Source of the DNA: Bacteroidota bacterium
GTDB lineage: Bacteria > Bacteroidota > Bacteroidia > Flavobacteriales > Flavobacteriaceae
DNA length: 12,001 nucleotides
Assembly: GCA_004356305.1 (NCBI GenBank)
Contig: SMXJ01000120.1
Span: forward strand, 1 to 12,001
Reading direction: 5' to 3'
Position 1 is the first letter of the stretch, and each line of letters opens with the position of its first letter. The position numbers and the translations under genes were made by a program. The notes under the pieces were generated by a model. The model was given only the letters and a program-made list of their open reading frames with translations. It made no database searches and was not told where the DNA came from. Below are positions 1 through 6,400 of this stretch, piece after piece.

Positions 1-567
1 CTTTCCCGGGAAACCTGGCAAAAAGTGTTGGCACCACGAATGCTAAGTGGTCATTTGCAAGGAAGAATATTGAGCATGTTCTCTAAGTTGATCCATCCTG
101 AATATATATTGGAGATAGGCACCTATACGGGATATTCGGCCCTGTGTTTAGTGGAAGGCTTAACGGCCGATGGTGAATTGCACACCATCGACAACAACGA
201 GGAATTAATCGATCTCCAACGGAAATATTTTGACAAATCCGGTTATGGAAAGCAGATCATTCAACATACCGGCGATGCTTTGAAAATTATTCCAAAACTG
301 GAGCGATCCTTTGATCTTGTTTTTATAGATGCAGATAAACATAATTATCCCGGATATCTCGAATTGTTACTTCCAAAATTACCTAAAGGAGCCGTTATTT
401 TGAGTGACAATGTTCTGTGGAGTGGTAAAGTGGTAGAAAAAGTTGACGAAGACGATATAGATACAATAGCATTGCTTCGGTATAACAAATTATTGAACCA
501 ACATCCGCAATTAGAATCTGTGATGTTACCTATTCGAGATGGATTAACCGTTTCGAGAGTTGTCTGA
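1..567 (+). CDS. O-methyltransferase, CCoAOMT-like family (5' end missing)
   Basis: This gene is cut by the left edge: the frame is open from base 1, and residues encoded before the first possible start (LSRETWQKV, then LAPRMLSG) look like the conserved N-terminal part of the family, so the true start lies outside. The visible 188 residues carry a Rossmann methyltransferase core: SAM-binding motif I EIGTYTGYSALCL, the acidic HTIDNNEE strand, GDALKIIP, then FDLVFIDADKHNY and LSDNVLW, which supply the metal-binding Asp/Asp/Asn set of catechol and caffeoyl-CoA type O-methyltransferases. These enzymes transfer methyl from SAM to a hydroxyl group in a divalent-metal-dependent reaction in the cytoplasm. 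The natural substrate of the flavobacterial members is not known to me. About 25 residues are probably missing compared with the usual length near 215. The end GLTVSRVV matches the family's usual C-terminal strand. The gene converges on the PAP2 gene with only 18 bases between stop codons. Confidence 0.93.
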   Translation, partial: LSRETWQKVLAPRMLSGHLQGRILSMFSKLIHPEYILEIGTYTGYSALCLVEGLTADGELHTIDNNEELIDLQRKYFDKSGYGKQIIQHTGDALKIIPKLERSFDLVFIDADKHNYPGYLELLLPKLPKGAVILSDNVLWSGKVVEKVDEDDIDTIALLRYNKLLNQHPQLESVMLPIRDGLTVSRVV

Positions 568-587
568 ATTTTTTTGTCGAAAAAATT
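567..587. terminator. A/T-only hairpin between convergent stop codons, possible bidirectional terminator
   Basis: The sequence forms an 8-bp stem of only A-T pairs (AATTTTTT at 567-574 with AAAAAATT at 580-587) around a five-base loop. It touches the stop codons of both the O-methyltransferase gene and the convergent PAP2 gene. The T run on each strand suits a two-way terminator, but a stem without G-C pairs is weak, so this stays tentative. Confidence 0.35.
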
Positions 588-1140
588 ACAATTTAGGAAG
601 CAGCCTCATACTAAGTCGGTAACATAAAATAGCTATGAAACAACCCACAAATGCTCCCGCCAAAATATCTCCGGGATAATGTACGCCAACATAAATACGA
701 CTGGAAACAAACAGCAATGGCCAAAGATATGCGAGATAGATCCATTTATTAAATTTTCGTAGTGCCAACACTACAAAGGTGGTTATTGCAAAACTTGTGG
801 AAGCATGTCCCGAAAAGAAGCTATAGGATGCAGGATCCTGCAGAACGCGAATCAAACCTGATAAACTTTCATCATTATTGGGTCGCATACGTGTCACATC
901 ATCTTTGATAATTTCCGTAAAGGACAATGTAATATAAAAAGTAAGTACTACCGACAAAAATACGTAGAGTCCTTTTTTCAAACGGTAATAATAAAAGACA
1001 AGAACGGTGAAAAGGATGAAAAGTGGGATCCAACTTTCGATTTGCGTTATTAAGATCCAAAAACCATCATATCGCTCAACCCCTAAATTATTCAGAAAAA
1101 CAAACAGTTCTTTATCCCACTCTTGAAGTGATTCCAGCAT
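586..1140 (-). CDS. PAP2-family phosphatase, integral membrane protein
   Basis: The 184-residue product is a polytopic membrane protein with hydrophobic stretches around residues 32-52, 57-76, 114-127, 134-148 and 157-175. It carries the three-part acid phosphatase signature: K79 to R86-P87 (KDDVTRMRP), S110-G111-H112 (FFSGH, where the common form is PSGH) and S147-R148 to H154 to D158 (SRIYVGVHYPGD). The two histidines are the phosphoenzyme nucleophile and the acid/base of the family. Members dephosphorylate lipid phosphates such as undecaprenyl pyrophosphate, phosphatidylglycerol phosphate or lipid A phosphates at the membrane, and the sequence alone does not choose between these. The gene starts directly after the tatA stop codon (TAAATG), so it is almost certainly co-transcribed and perhaps translationally coupled with tatA. 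The start is fixed by this junction and by the normal family length. Confidence 0.92.
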   Translation of the reverse strand: MLESLQEWDKELFVFLNNLGVERYDGFWILITQIESWIPLFILFTVLVFYYYRLKKGLYVFLSVVLTFYITLSFTEIIKDDVTRMRPNNDESLSGLIRVLQDPASYSFFSGHASTSFAITTFVVLALRKFNKWIYLAYLWPLLFVSSRIYVGVHYPGDILAGAFVGCFIAILCYRLSMRLLPKL

Positions 1141-1428
1141 TTAGAACTTTCTTTTGACGGCACCGGTAATCTTGTTGACCTCTTCTTTCACCTTATCGAT
1201 TTCCTTTTTTACGTCCTTGGTGATATCCAGATCGAGCCCTTGCTTTTCAGCGCTTTTGGTGATCTCATTTTTAATGTCGTTGGTGGCATCTTTAATTTGT
1301 CGCATGCCTTTACCAAGCCCGCGAGCTATTTCCGGGACCTTATCGGCTCCAAAGACCATCAATACTATGAATATTACGAAGGCTATTTCGGCTCCGCTAA
1401 TAAATAAAGGAAGTGTAAGTGTTCCCAT
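1141..1428 (-). CDS. tatA: Sec-independent translocase subunit TatA/TatE
   Basis: The 95-residue product has the TatA architecture: a short N-terminal segment, one membrane helix at about residues 8-27 with a polar residue early in it (E14), the F26-G27 hinge followed by ADKVPEIARGLGKGMRQ (an amphipathic helix, residues 29-50), and a charged Lys/Glu-rich tail. TatA oligomerises with TatC in the inner membrane to move folded proteins carrying twin-arginine signals. The FGADKVPEIARGLGKGMRQIKDATNDIK core is typical of Bacteroidota TatA proteins. tatC is not in the window, which is common because tat genes are often scattered. The only available start is ATG at 1428, four bases beyond a TATCTTTG promoter box, which suggests a leaderless or nearly leaderless mRNA. 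The stop codon abuts the ATG of the PAP2 gene. Whether the protein acts as TatA or TatE cannot be told from sequence alone. Confidence 0.93.
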   Translation of the reverse strand: MGTLTLPLFISGAEIAFVIFIVLMVFGADKVPEIARGLGKGMRQIKDATNDIKNEITKSAEKQGLDLDITKDVKKEIDKVKEEVNKITGAVKRKF

Positions 1429-1432
1429 AACA

Positions 1433-1440
1433 CAAAGATA
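1433..1440 (-). promoter_or_regulatory. Bacteroidota-type -7 promoter box for tatA-PAP2
   Basis: On the minus strand the sequence reads TATCTTTG, an exact match to the TAnnTTTG -7 element of the primary sigma factor in Bacteroidota. Only four bases separate it from the tatA ATG, so transcription would begin at or next to the start codon. I see no clear TTG-type -33 element at the usual distance, which lowers confidence. Confidence 0.5.
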
Positions 1441-1493
1441 GGTATGAGGAGTGAGTTTTGCGCAGTTAGAAAGGAATTTTTTCTATAAAGGAG

Positions 1494-1540
1494 CCAAAAA
1501 GAAAGGCCCTGTCTCGATTTCACTGAAAACAAGGCCTTTC
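1494..1540 (-). terminator. Rho-independent terminator of the M1 peptidase gene
   Basis: Reading leftward, GAAAGGCCTTGT (1540-1529) pairs with ACAGGGCCTTTC (1512-1501) over 12 positions, with one U-G wobble, and the 16-base loop contains a further 4-bp helix. It is followed by TTTTTGG (1500-1494). The structure begins 23 bases after the M1 peptidase stop codon. On the plus strand the wobble becomes a C-A mismatch but a T run also follows (1542-1547), so some two-way activity is possible. Confidence 0.85.
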
Positions 1541-1562
1541 ATTTTTTATGCAGAATAACAGA

Positions 1563-3866
1563 TTATCCCTTGATTTTTTCTTTGAATTTATTGAACTCGC
1601 CCAACTTTTTACGTTTTGGCCAGGTGTTGTTAGAAGTATCAATATCTGCTGTTTCCTCATCCGGATCCACAACAATTTTCGTGATCTCCATTTCCGAAGC
1701 AATGACCATACCCACGGAAGCATCGTTCTTTCTCCATATTTGAACAGGATAGGTAACTCTTTTAGTAGAACCATCGCTATAGGTATATTCCGCAATAATC
1801 GGCATAGGAACTCCTCCGGGTTTTTCGAAAGTAACTTCGTAGAAAAACTTTGGATTTTTAAGTTTCGCCCTTTCCGCAGGAGTCAAATTATCCATAATAT
1901 ATTGCTGAAGTGTAACGACATCGTTCAAAGTGGCAGTTTCCATGCTCTCTTCGTAATCATCACTACCTTCCTCCACTAAATACACCAACAGAGGCAGATC
2001 GCTTTCTTTCATGCCGCGACTTTCCATCATTTGTCGCACCTCTGCATTCATCTTCGAGGTAACATAGAATTTTTTTACCTCCTGTACTCCTATATCTGAA
2101 TAATCTGTCGTGAAGAACCAGGCTCTCCAGAACCAATCCAGATCTATCGCAGATGCATCTTCCATAGTTCGGAAGAAATCTTCAGGATTAGGATGTTTGA
2201 ACATCCACCTTCGCGAATAAGTTTTAAAAGCATAGTCGAACAAATCGCGTCCCATGATGGTTTCACGTAGAATGTTCAATCCAACAGCCGGCTTAGAATA
2301 TGCATTTGCTCCAAAATTATAAGTGTTCAATCCTTTGGTCATAATAGGTGCCATCCTATCCTGGTTTCCCGACATATAATCGACGATTGTCTTAGCAGGG
2401 CCACGACGTGATGGATATTTTTTATTAGGTGCTATCGCCTCAGGATAGGCTTGTCCAAAATCTTGTTCGGCCACATACTGCACAAATGTGTTGATCCCTT
2501 CATCCATCCATGTCCATTGACGCTCGTCGCTGTTTACAATCATAGGGAAGAAGTTATGTCCCACTTCGTGTATGATCACACCGAACATTCCATATTTCGT
2601 GCGCTCGCTGTAGTTTCCTTCTTTGTCCGGGCGGCCATAATTCCAACAGATCATAGGATATTCCATGCCTTGATTTTTTGCATGCACCGAGATCGCCTTA
2701 TGATATGGATAGTTAAAAGTCATTCTGGAATAAGACTTCAAGGTACTCGCAACTACTATGGTTGACCATTCTCCCCATAAGGGATTTCCTTCTGGAGGAT
2801 ATACGGAAACTGCCATCACATCACGGTTTCCGATTTTCACAGCCATCATATCCCAAATATATCTCCGCGAAGATGCAAAGCCAAAATCACGAACATTTTC
2901 TGCTCTGAATTTCCACGTTTTAGTGCTCGTGGCAAATCCCTTTGAAGCAGCTTCAGCCTCGGCTTGAGTAACAATAACAACAGGTACACTATAGCTCTTT
3001 TTCGCCTGCGCATAACGCTTCATCATTGTTTTTGAAAATACTTCTTTTCTATTTATGAGTTCGCCTGTTGCATCCAATATGTGGTCTGACGGTACAGTGA
3101 TGCTTACATTATAATTTCCGAAGGGTAATGCAAACTCATCACGTCCCCAAAACTGACTGTTCTGCCATCCCTCCACATCGCTATAGACGGCCATACGAGG
3201 AAAGAATTGGGCAATAACATAACCGTTATTTCCGTCTTCAAACTTCTCATAACCACTACGGGCACGATCGATAGTATGGTCCGGAATATTGTACCACCAT
3301 TTGATAGAGAAGGAAAATTTCTCACCTGACTTTAAGTTTTTAGGCATTTCAACACGCATCATAGTACGATTGATCGTATAGGGTAAAGCTCTTCCTTTGT
3401 TGTCTTTTACATAGTCTAATTTAAAACCACCATCAAAGCCGTCTCCCATATACTTTCCTACAAAACTACTCGCCATCTCCGCCGGAAACGCGCCACTGGG
3501 TTCTATCAAAGGAGTTTTAGAATCCCTGGCTCTTTTGTTTTGATCCAATTGAACCCATAGGTACTCCAGATCGTCCGGAGAATTATTGGTATAAGTGATC
3601 GTTTCCTCTCCATATAAACGAGTATTTGTATCGTCCAAACGAATATTCATCACATAATCTGCTTGTTGTTGGTAGTATTCCGGTCCGGGGGCACCACTAG
3701 CACTTCTATATACATTAGGAGTAGAAAATTCCTCGTACAATTGCTTAAAACGGTTGTTATTGTAATGCCCGGGATCGCGTTCTTCTTTATCAGTTTCATT
3801 TTGAGCGTAGGTAACTCCTGCCGCGAGAAAAAGCGCAATCATGGAGAAATACTTAATTAAATTCAT
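1563..3866 (-). CDS. Secreted M1-family zinc metallopeptidase
   Basis: The 767-residue product begins with a Sec signal peptide (MNLIKYFSMIALFLAAGVTYA, likely cleaved before Q22) and so acts in the periplasm or beyond. An N-terminal beta-rich region (about 65-300, with DTNTRLYGEETITYTNNSPDDL) precedes a gluzincin catalytic domain. The zinc site is H433-E-V-G-H437 with the third ligand E456 in WMDEG, the HExxH-18-E spacing of family M1. Y523 in AYSKP is the probable transition-state tyrosine. The exopeptidase motif, usually GxMEN, reads GMEYP (400-404), so classical aminopeptidase specificity is not assured. The region DASAIDLDWFWRAWFF (571-586) is typical of bacterial M1 proteins of this branch. 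I see no type IX sorting domain; the end is a Lys-rich segment. The gene lies 58 bases downstream of the DUF6702-like gene on the same strand, without an obvious promoter box of its own, and is closed by a strong terminator. The substrate is unknown. Confidence 0.93.
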   Translation of the reverse strand: MNLIKYFSMIALFLAAGVTYAQNETDKEERDPGHYNNNRFKQLYEEFSTPNVYRSASGAPGPEYYQQQADYVMNIRLDDTNTRLYGEETITYTNNSPDDLEYLWVQLDQNKRARDSKTPLIEPSGAFPAEMASSFVGKYMGDGFDGGFKLDYVKDNKGRALPYTINRTMMRVEMPKNLKSGEKFSFSIKWWYNIPDHTIDRARSGYEKFEDGNNGYVIAQFFPRMAVYSDVEGWQNSQFWGRDEFALPFGNYNVSITVPSDHILDATGELINRKEVFSKTMMKRYAQAKKSYSVPVVIVTQAEAEAASKGFATSTKTWKFRAENVRDFGFASSRRYIWDMMAVKIGNRDVMAVSVYPPEGNPLWGEWSTIVVASTLKSYSRMTFNYPYHKAISVHAKNQGMEYPMICWNYGRPDKEGNYSERTKYGMFGVIIHEVGHNFFPMIVNSDERQWTWMDEGINTFVQYVAEQDFGQAYPEAIAPNKKYPSRRGPAKTIVDYMSGNQDRMAPIMTKGLNTYNFGANAYSKPAVGLNILRETIMGRDLFDYAFKTYSRRWMFKHPNPEDFFRTMEDASAIDLDWFWRAWFFTTDYSDIGVQEVKKFYVTSKMNAEVRQMMESRGMKESDLPLLVYLVEEGSDDYEESMETATLNDVVTLQQYIMDNLTPAERAKLKNPKFFYEVTFEKPGGVPMPIIAEYTYSDGSTKRVTYPVQIWRKNDASVGMVIASEMEITKIVVDPDEETADIDTSNNTWPKRKKLGEFNKFKEKIKG

Positions 3867-3924
3867 AGTTATTTTTTAGATCGTGATTATTAAAAAGTTT
3901 TTATAAAGGAGTTTAAATGGTTCT

Positions 3925-4428
3925 TTAATTGAACTTTAACACTCCTTTAGGATTATCGATATCCAAAATCAGACTTTTTCTTTTTTTAAAGCGTTTTATA
4001 TGAATAATATTTTGCTGCTCCTCAAAGAGGTCTATCAACATTTTGTTTTCTACTTCTATGGTTTTCAATTCTGAAATGTTCTCCACTTCAATATAGCTTT
4101 TCACCACATCATTCTCGTATTCGTGGCCTAAATAAATCAACTTCACCGGAGTTCCATTCACCTTGATCTTCAGTTTCTGGAGTATATATTCCTTTAAAAA
4201 ATTGGCGTCTTCGGAAGTTTCTTTTTCCGGGTCCAGAGATATGGATGGACTGTAGCGTTCTTGTAATACGTCTTCGATATCATCGATAAAGAGTTTGGTG
4301 ATGATCTGCAAGGACTTTTCTTCCTGAGAATATTCGATCTTGGTGATGCTCACATAGAACTTATGGGCGGTAAAGGACAGGATCAAGGGCAGGGATATTA
4401 CCAAAAACAGGATTCGAATTGATTTCAT
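3925..4428 (-). CDS. DUF6702-like exported protein
   Basis: This 167-residue protein has a hydrophobic N-terminus (MKSIRILFLVISLPLILSFTA, then HKFYVS) that looks like a signal peptide cleaved near residue 21, so it is probably periplasmic or envelope-associated. The mature part has alternating beta-type strands and the phrases HKFYVSITKIEY, LQIITKLFIDDIEDVL, and LIYLGHEYENDVVKSYIEVE, followed by a C-terminal NPKGVLKFN. I recognise this as the pattern of the flavobacterial family called DUF6702, which in my recollection commonly sits beside an M1-family peptidase gene, as here. No catalytic motif is visible and the function is unknown. It precedes the M1 gene on the same strand and is probably transcribed with it, so a role as partner, chaperone or inhibitor of that peptidase is a reasonable but untested inference. 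Confidence 0.8.
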   Translation of the reverse strand: MKSIRILFLVISLPLILSFTAHKFYVSITKIEYSQEEKSLQIITKLFIDDIEDVLQERYSPSISLDPEKETSEDANFLKEYILQKLKIKVNGTPVKLIYLGHEYENDVVKSYIEVENISELKTIEVENKMLIDLFEEQQNIIHIKRFKKRKSLILDIDNPKGVLKFN

Positions 4429-4604
4429 TATTTTATTTAATTATAAAGTATATTGGATGTATTGGTTATAGATTAGTTACAAATTCTATTCCTTTTTTTC
4501 AGAGAAACGCAAATTAGGCTCTTTTCCCTTACTATCAAAGGATTGGAGCACCAAATCATGATCTTCAACATTCTATTCATAATGAATTTCACTTGTCTCA
4601 TCAC

Positions 4605-4625
4605 AAAATGGAATCAACCCATTTT
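4605..4625. repeat. 7-bp inverted repeat with 7-base spacer
   Basis: AAAATGG (4605-4611) and CCATTTT (4619-4625) are perfectly complementary around AATCAAC. No T run follows on either strand, so it does not look like a terminator. It could be an operator or a small RNA hairpin, or chance. Confidence 0.3.
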
Positions 4626-4645
4626 ATTAAGTAATATAAGCTCGA

Positions 4646-4661
4646 TTTATCAAGTGATAAA
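4646..4661. repeat. Perfect 16-base palindrome, candidate operator
   Basis: TTTATCA and TGATAAA flank a two-base AG centre, giving a 7-2-7 inverted repeat. Its position in the divergent intergenic region, about 50 bases upstream of the pepE promoter box, fits a dimeric regulator binding site. A/T-rich palindromes also occur by chance, and no regulator gene is nearby. Confidence 0.3.
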
Positions 4662-4712
4662 AGTAAGCTTTGTTTTCTTAGAGAAATCTTAATGTAGTAG
4701 TCAATGTTTTAT

Positions 4713-4720
4713 TAAATTTG
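4713..4720 (+). promoter_or_regulatory. Bacteroidota-type -7 promoter box for pepE
   Basis: TAAATTTG matches the TAnnTTTG -7 consensus exactly. Transcription would start near 4725, giving a leader of about 50 bases before pepE. No convincing -33 element is visible 19 bases upstream. A second, poorer candidate (TAAGCTTTG, 4664-4672) lies just beside the 4646-4661 palindrome. Confidence 0.45.
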
Positions 4721-4775
4721 AAACTATATGCAGACCGAAGAACAAAGACACGAATTGCTATAATTAAACCAGTAA

Positions 4776-5480
4776 ATGAAAAAATTGATCATTGCGAGCA
4801 CTTCGACTATTTACGGAAGTGGATACCTCGAATACTTACAGGAAGCCCTTACTGAGTTATTCGTTGCTACTGATGAAATCCTCTTTATCCCTTATGCCCG
4901 GCCGGGGGGAATCTCTCATGACGCATACACGACGGCGGCGGCTAAGGCGTTTTCAACTTTCGGCCAAAAGATCGTTGGGGTACATACTTTTGACAACCCG
5001 GCGAAGGCCCTCCAGAAAGCCAAAGGAATATTTACCGGAGGCGGGAATACGTTTGTCCTGGTATCTCAATTATATAAAAACCAGCTAATGCAGCCACTTC
5101 GGGAGGCTATCTTCAATGGAGTGCCTTATTTAGGAACGAGCGCCGGTAGTAATATTTGTGGTGTGACCATGCAAACCACCAATGATATGCCTATAGTGTA
5201 CCCTCCTTCTTTTAAAACTTTAGGTGTAGTACCCTTTAATATCAATCCGCATTACATCGACACTCCAATCGATAGTACACATATGGGCGAAACCCGTGAA
5301 ACCCGGATCGAAGAATTTCATACACAAAATACACTTCCGGTTATCGGATTACGGGAAGGTAGTTGGTTACGAGTAACTGGAAATGAGATTGTATTGCTCG
5401 GGCCTCAATCGGCCCGGATCTTTGAACAACAAAAAGAAGCCTACGAAATTGAGCCATCGTCGCTCATTACACTAACTTAA
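4776..5480 (+). CDS. pepE: Dipeptidase E (aspartyl dipeptidase, family S51)
   Basis: The 234-residue product is a cytoplasmic serine peptidase of the class I glutamine amidotransferase-like fold. It hydrolyses dipeptides with N-terminal aspartate (Asp-X) and supports peptide turnover. The catalytic set is in place: nucleophile S122 in LGTSAGSN, D137 in TNDMP and H159 in INPHYID. These are each shifted by two from the Ser120/Asp135/His157 triad of the enterobacterial enzyme, so the spacing is fully conserved. Other landmarks are the N-terminal strand MKKLIIASTSTIYG, FIPYARP (37-43) and FTGGGNTF (86-93). Length is normal for the family and there is no signal peptide. ATG 4776 is chosen because it gives the standard N-terminus. 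The gene has its own promoter box upstream and is followed after 51 bases by the M15 peptidase gene on the same strand. Confidence 0.95.
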   Translation: MKKLIIASTSTIYGSGYLEYLQEALTELFVATDEILFIPYARPGGISHDAYTTAAAKAFSTFGQKIVGVHTFDNPAKALQKAKGIFTGGGNTFVLVSQLYKNQLMQPLREAIFNGVPYLGTSAGSNICGVTMQTTNDMPIVYPPSFKTLGVVPFNINPHYIDTPIDSTHMGETRETRIEEFHTQNTLPVIGLREGSWLRVTGNEIVLLGPQSARIFEQQKEAYEIEPSSLITLT

Positions 5481-5504
5481 TTTCCAAGACTAGCAAAATA
5501 ATAG

Positions 5505-5512
5505 TAACTTTA
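5505..5512 (+). promoter_or_regulatory. Weak possible -7 box for the M15 peptidase gene
   Basis: TAACTTTA differs from the TAnnTTTG consensus at the final base and lies 19 bases before the M15 start codon. It may give the gene some independent transcription, but read-through from pepE is equally possible since no terminator lies in the 51-base gap. Confidence 0.2.
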
Positions 5513-5531
5513 AGATTCCACTAAAAACGAT

Positions 5532-6272
5532 ATGAATCGAAAAGAATTTATTAAAAACTCGTTGATCATAGGTACAGGATTGAATGTCTTGCCTTCTTTT
5601 TCGATGGGTTTATTTCAGAATAGTTATTCCCGAAACCAATTGATAGGCTTAGGTAATCCCGATATAATTGGCGATTCATATACATCGAAGATGCACAAGG
5701 AAACCGTAATAGCCCTGGCAAAGATGAAGACGGCTGCTGCGCTCGAAAGTATTCGAATTGAAGTGGTTTCCGCCTACCGAAGTTTCCAGCGACAAAAAGA
5801 GATCTATGAAGACAAATACCAACGATATATAAGTCAGGGATTATCACCCACCGAAGCGATTGAAAAAATTGTTGAATATTCCACAATTCCCGGAACGTCA
5901 CGTCACCATTGGGGAACCGATATCGACATCATCGACAGCAACGCAGCACAGCCCGAAAATATTCTTCAGGCAAGACACTTTCACGGCAAAGGGCCTTACT
6001 GCAAATTGAAAGAATGGTTGGATGAACACGCTGAATCGTTCGGGTTCTATGAAGTTTATACAGATGATCCTCATCGCAAAGGATTTGAATATGAACCATG
6101 GCATTTAAGCTATGCCCCAATCTCCAGACCCATGATGAAGGCCTATAAAGAATTGGACCTGAAAACTGTTTTCCAAGAAGAAAAGATCATGGGTAGCGAA
6201 CACTTTACAGACGATTTTATTTCCAAATATCGCAATGAGAATATTTTGGATATCAACCCTGATTTGCTTTGA
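5532..6272 (+). CDS. M15-family D-alanyl-D-alanine carboxypeptidase (VanY-like)
   Basis: The 246-residue product is a zinc peptidase that removes the terminal D-Ala from peptidoglycan stem peptides, acting outside the cytoplasmic membrane. The core motifs are the VVSAYRSFQRQKEIY region (78-92), zinc ligands H125 and D132 in SRHHWGTDID (the SxHxxGxxxD motif), and E188-P-W-H191, where E188 is the catalytic base and H191 the third ligand. The N-terminus, MNRKEFIKNSLIIGTGL, resembles a twin-arginine signal (NRKEFIK) in which one arginine is lysine, followed by a hydrophobic stretch, so export by Tat or Sec is likely but the route is uncertain. No lipobox is present. Length fits VanY/DacB-type proteins. 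It lies between pepE and gpmI on the same strand. A role in general wall remodelling is more likely than vancomycin resistance, since no van regulatory or ligase genes are present. Confidence 0.9.
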   Translation: MNRKEFIKNSLIIGTGLNVLPSFSMGLFQNSYSRNQLIGLGNPDIIGDSYTSKMHKETVIALAKMKTAAALESIRIEVVSAYRSFQRQKEIYEDKYQRYISQGLSPTEAIEKIVEYSTIPGTSRHHWGTDIDIIDSNAAQPENILQARHFHGKGPYCKLKEWLDEHAESFGFYEVYTDDPHRKGFEYEPWHLSYAPISRPMMKAYKELDLKTVFQEEKIMGSEHFTDDFISKYRNENILDINPDLL

Positions 6273-6327
6273 GATATAATCGCTTATGCTAATTCTATAT
6301 TTTCAATTAAACCTTCACTCCTAAGCC

Positions 6328-6349
6328 ATCCACATTGGATTTTGTTTTT
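6328..6349 (+). terminator. Weak terminator-like hairpin after the M15 gene
   Basis: ATCCA (6328-6332) pairs with TGGAT (6336-6340) around CAT, followed by a T-rich tail (TTTGTTTTT, 6341-6349). The stem is only five pairs, so termination would be weak. It sits 55 bases past the M15 stop codon and directly before the gpmI promoter box, which is where a boundary between the two units would be expected. Confidence 0.35.
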
Positions 6350-6356
6350 ATCTTTG
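6349..6356 (+). promoter_or_regulatory. Bacteroidota-type -7 promoter box for the gpmI operon
   Basis: TATCTTTG is an exact TAnnTTTG match 44 bases before the gpmI start codon, which would give a leader of about 40 bases. No strong -33 element is visible. The same octamer stands before tatA on the other strand. Confidence 0.55.
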
Positions 6357-6400
6357 TTGATCGTGCTCCGAAGTGCTAGCAGAGTAATTCAATTTTAACC

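Larger units (their letters stand above)
4429..4775. other. Divergent intergenic region between the DUF6702-like gene and pepE
   Basis: These 347 bases separate two divergent transcription units. They are strongly A/T-rich and contain three short perfect palindromes (4575-4587, 4605-4625, 4646-4661) and a TAAATTTG promoter box facing pepE (4713-4720). Facing the DUF6702-like gene, only an imperfect box is seen (TAGAATTTG on the minus strand, 4488-4480, with three bases instead of two in the spacer and a TTTG 21 bases upstream of it). No tRNA or clear RNA gene is visible. A 44-codon open frame at 4558-4692 lacks coding support. Confidence 0.6.

Noticed and set aside
1154..1441. A 95-codon plus-strand frame covering tatA exactly.
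   Set aside because: It is antisense to a clear TatA protein and has no domain signal of its own.
1548..1979. A 143-codon open frame on the plus strand, antisense to the M1 peptidase gene.
   Set aside because: It is the complement of well-supported coding sequence with signal peptide and zinc motifs on the other strand, and the translated product shows no recognisable domain.
4558..4692. A 44-codon plus-strand frame beginning MIFNILFIMNF, with GGAG nine bases before its ATG.
   Set aside because: It overlaps two of the palindromes, has a composition like random A/T-rich DNA, and Shine-Dalgarno-like bases carry little weight in Bacteroidota. Conservation in relatives would be needed to revive it.
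5566..5901. A 111-codon minus-strand frame inside the M15 peptidase gene.
   Set aside because: The opposite strand encodes a complete M15 motif set, and no promoter or conserved motif supports the antisense frame.
5532..6272. Reading the VanY-like gene as a vancomycin-resistance determinant.
   Set aside because: No vanH, vanA-type ligase, vanX or two-component regulator genes are nearby, and Gram-negative M15 proteins normally serve wall remodelling.
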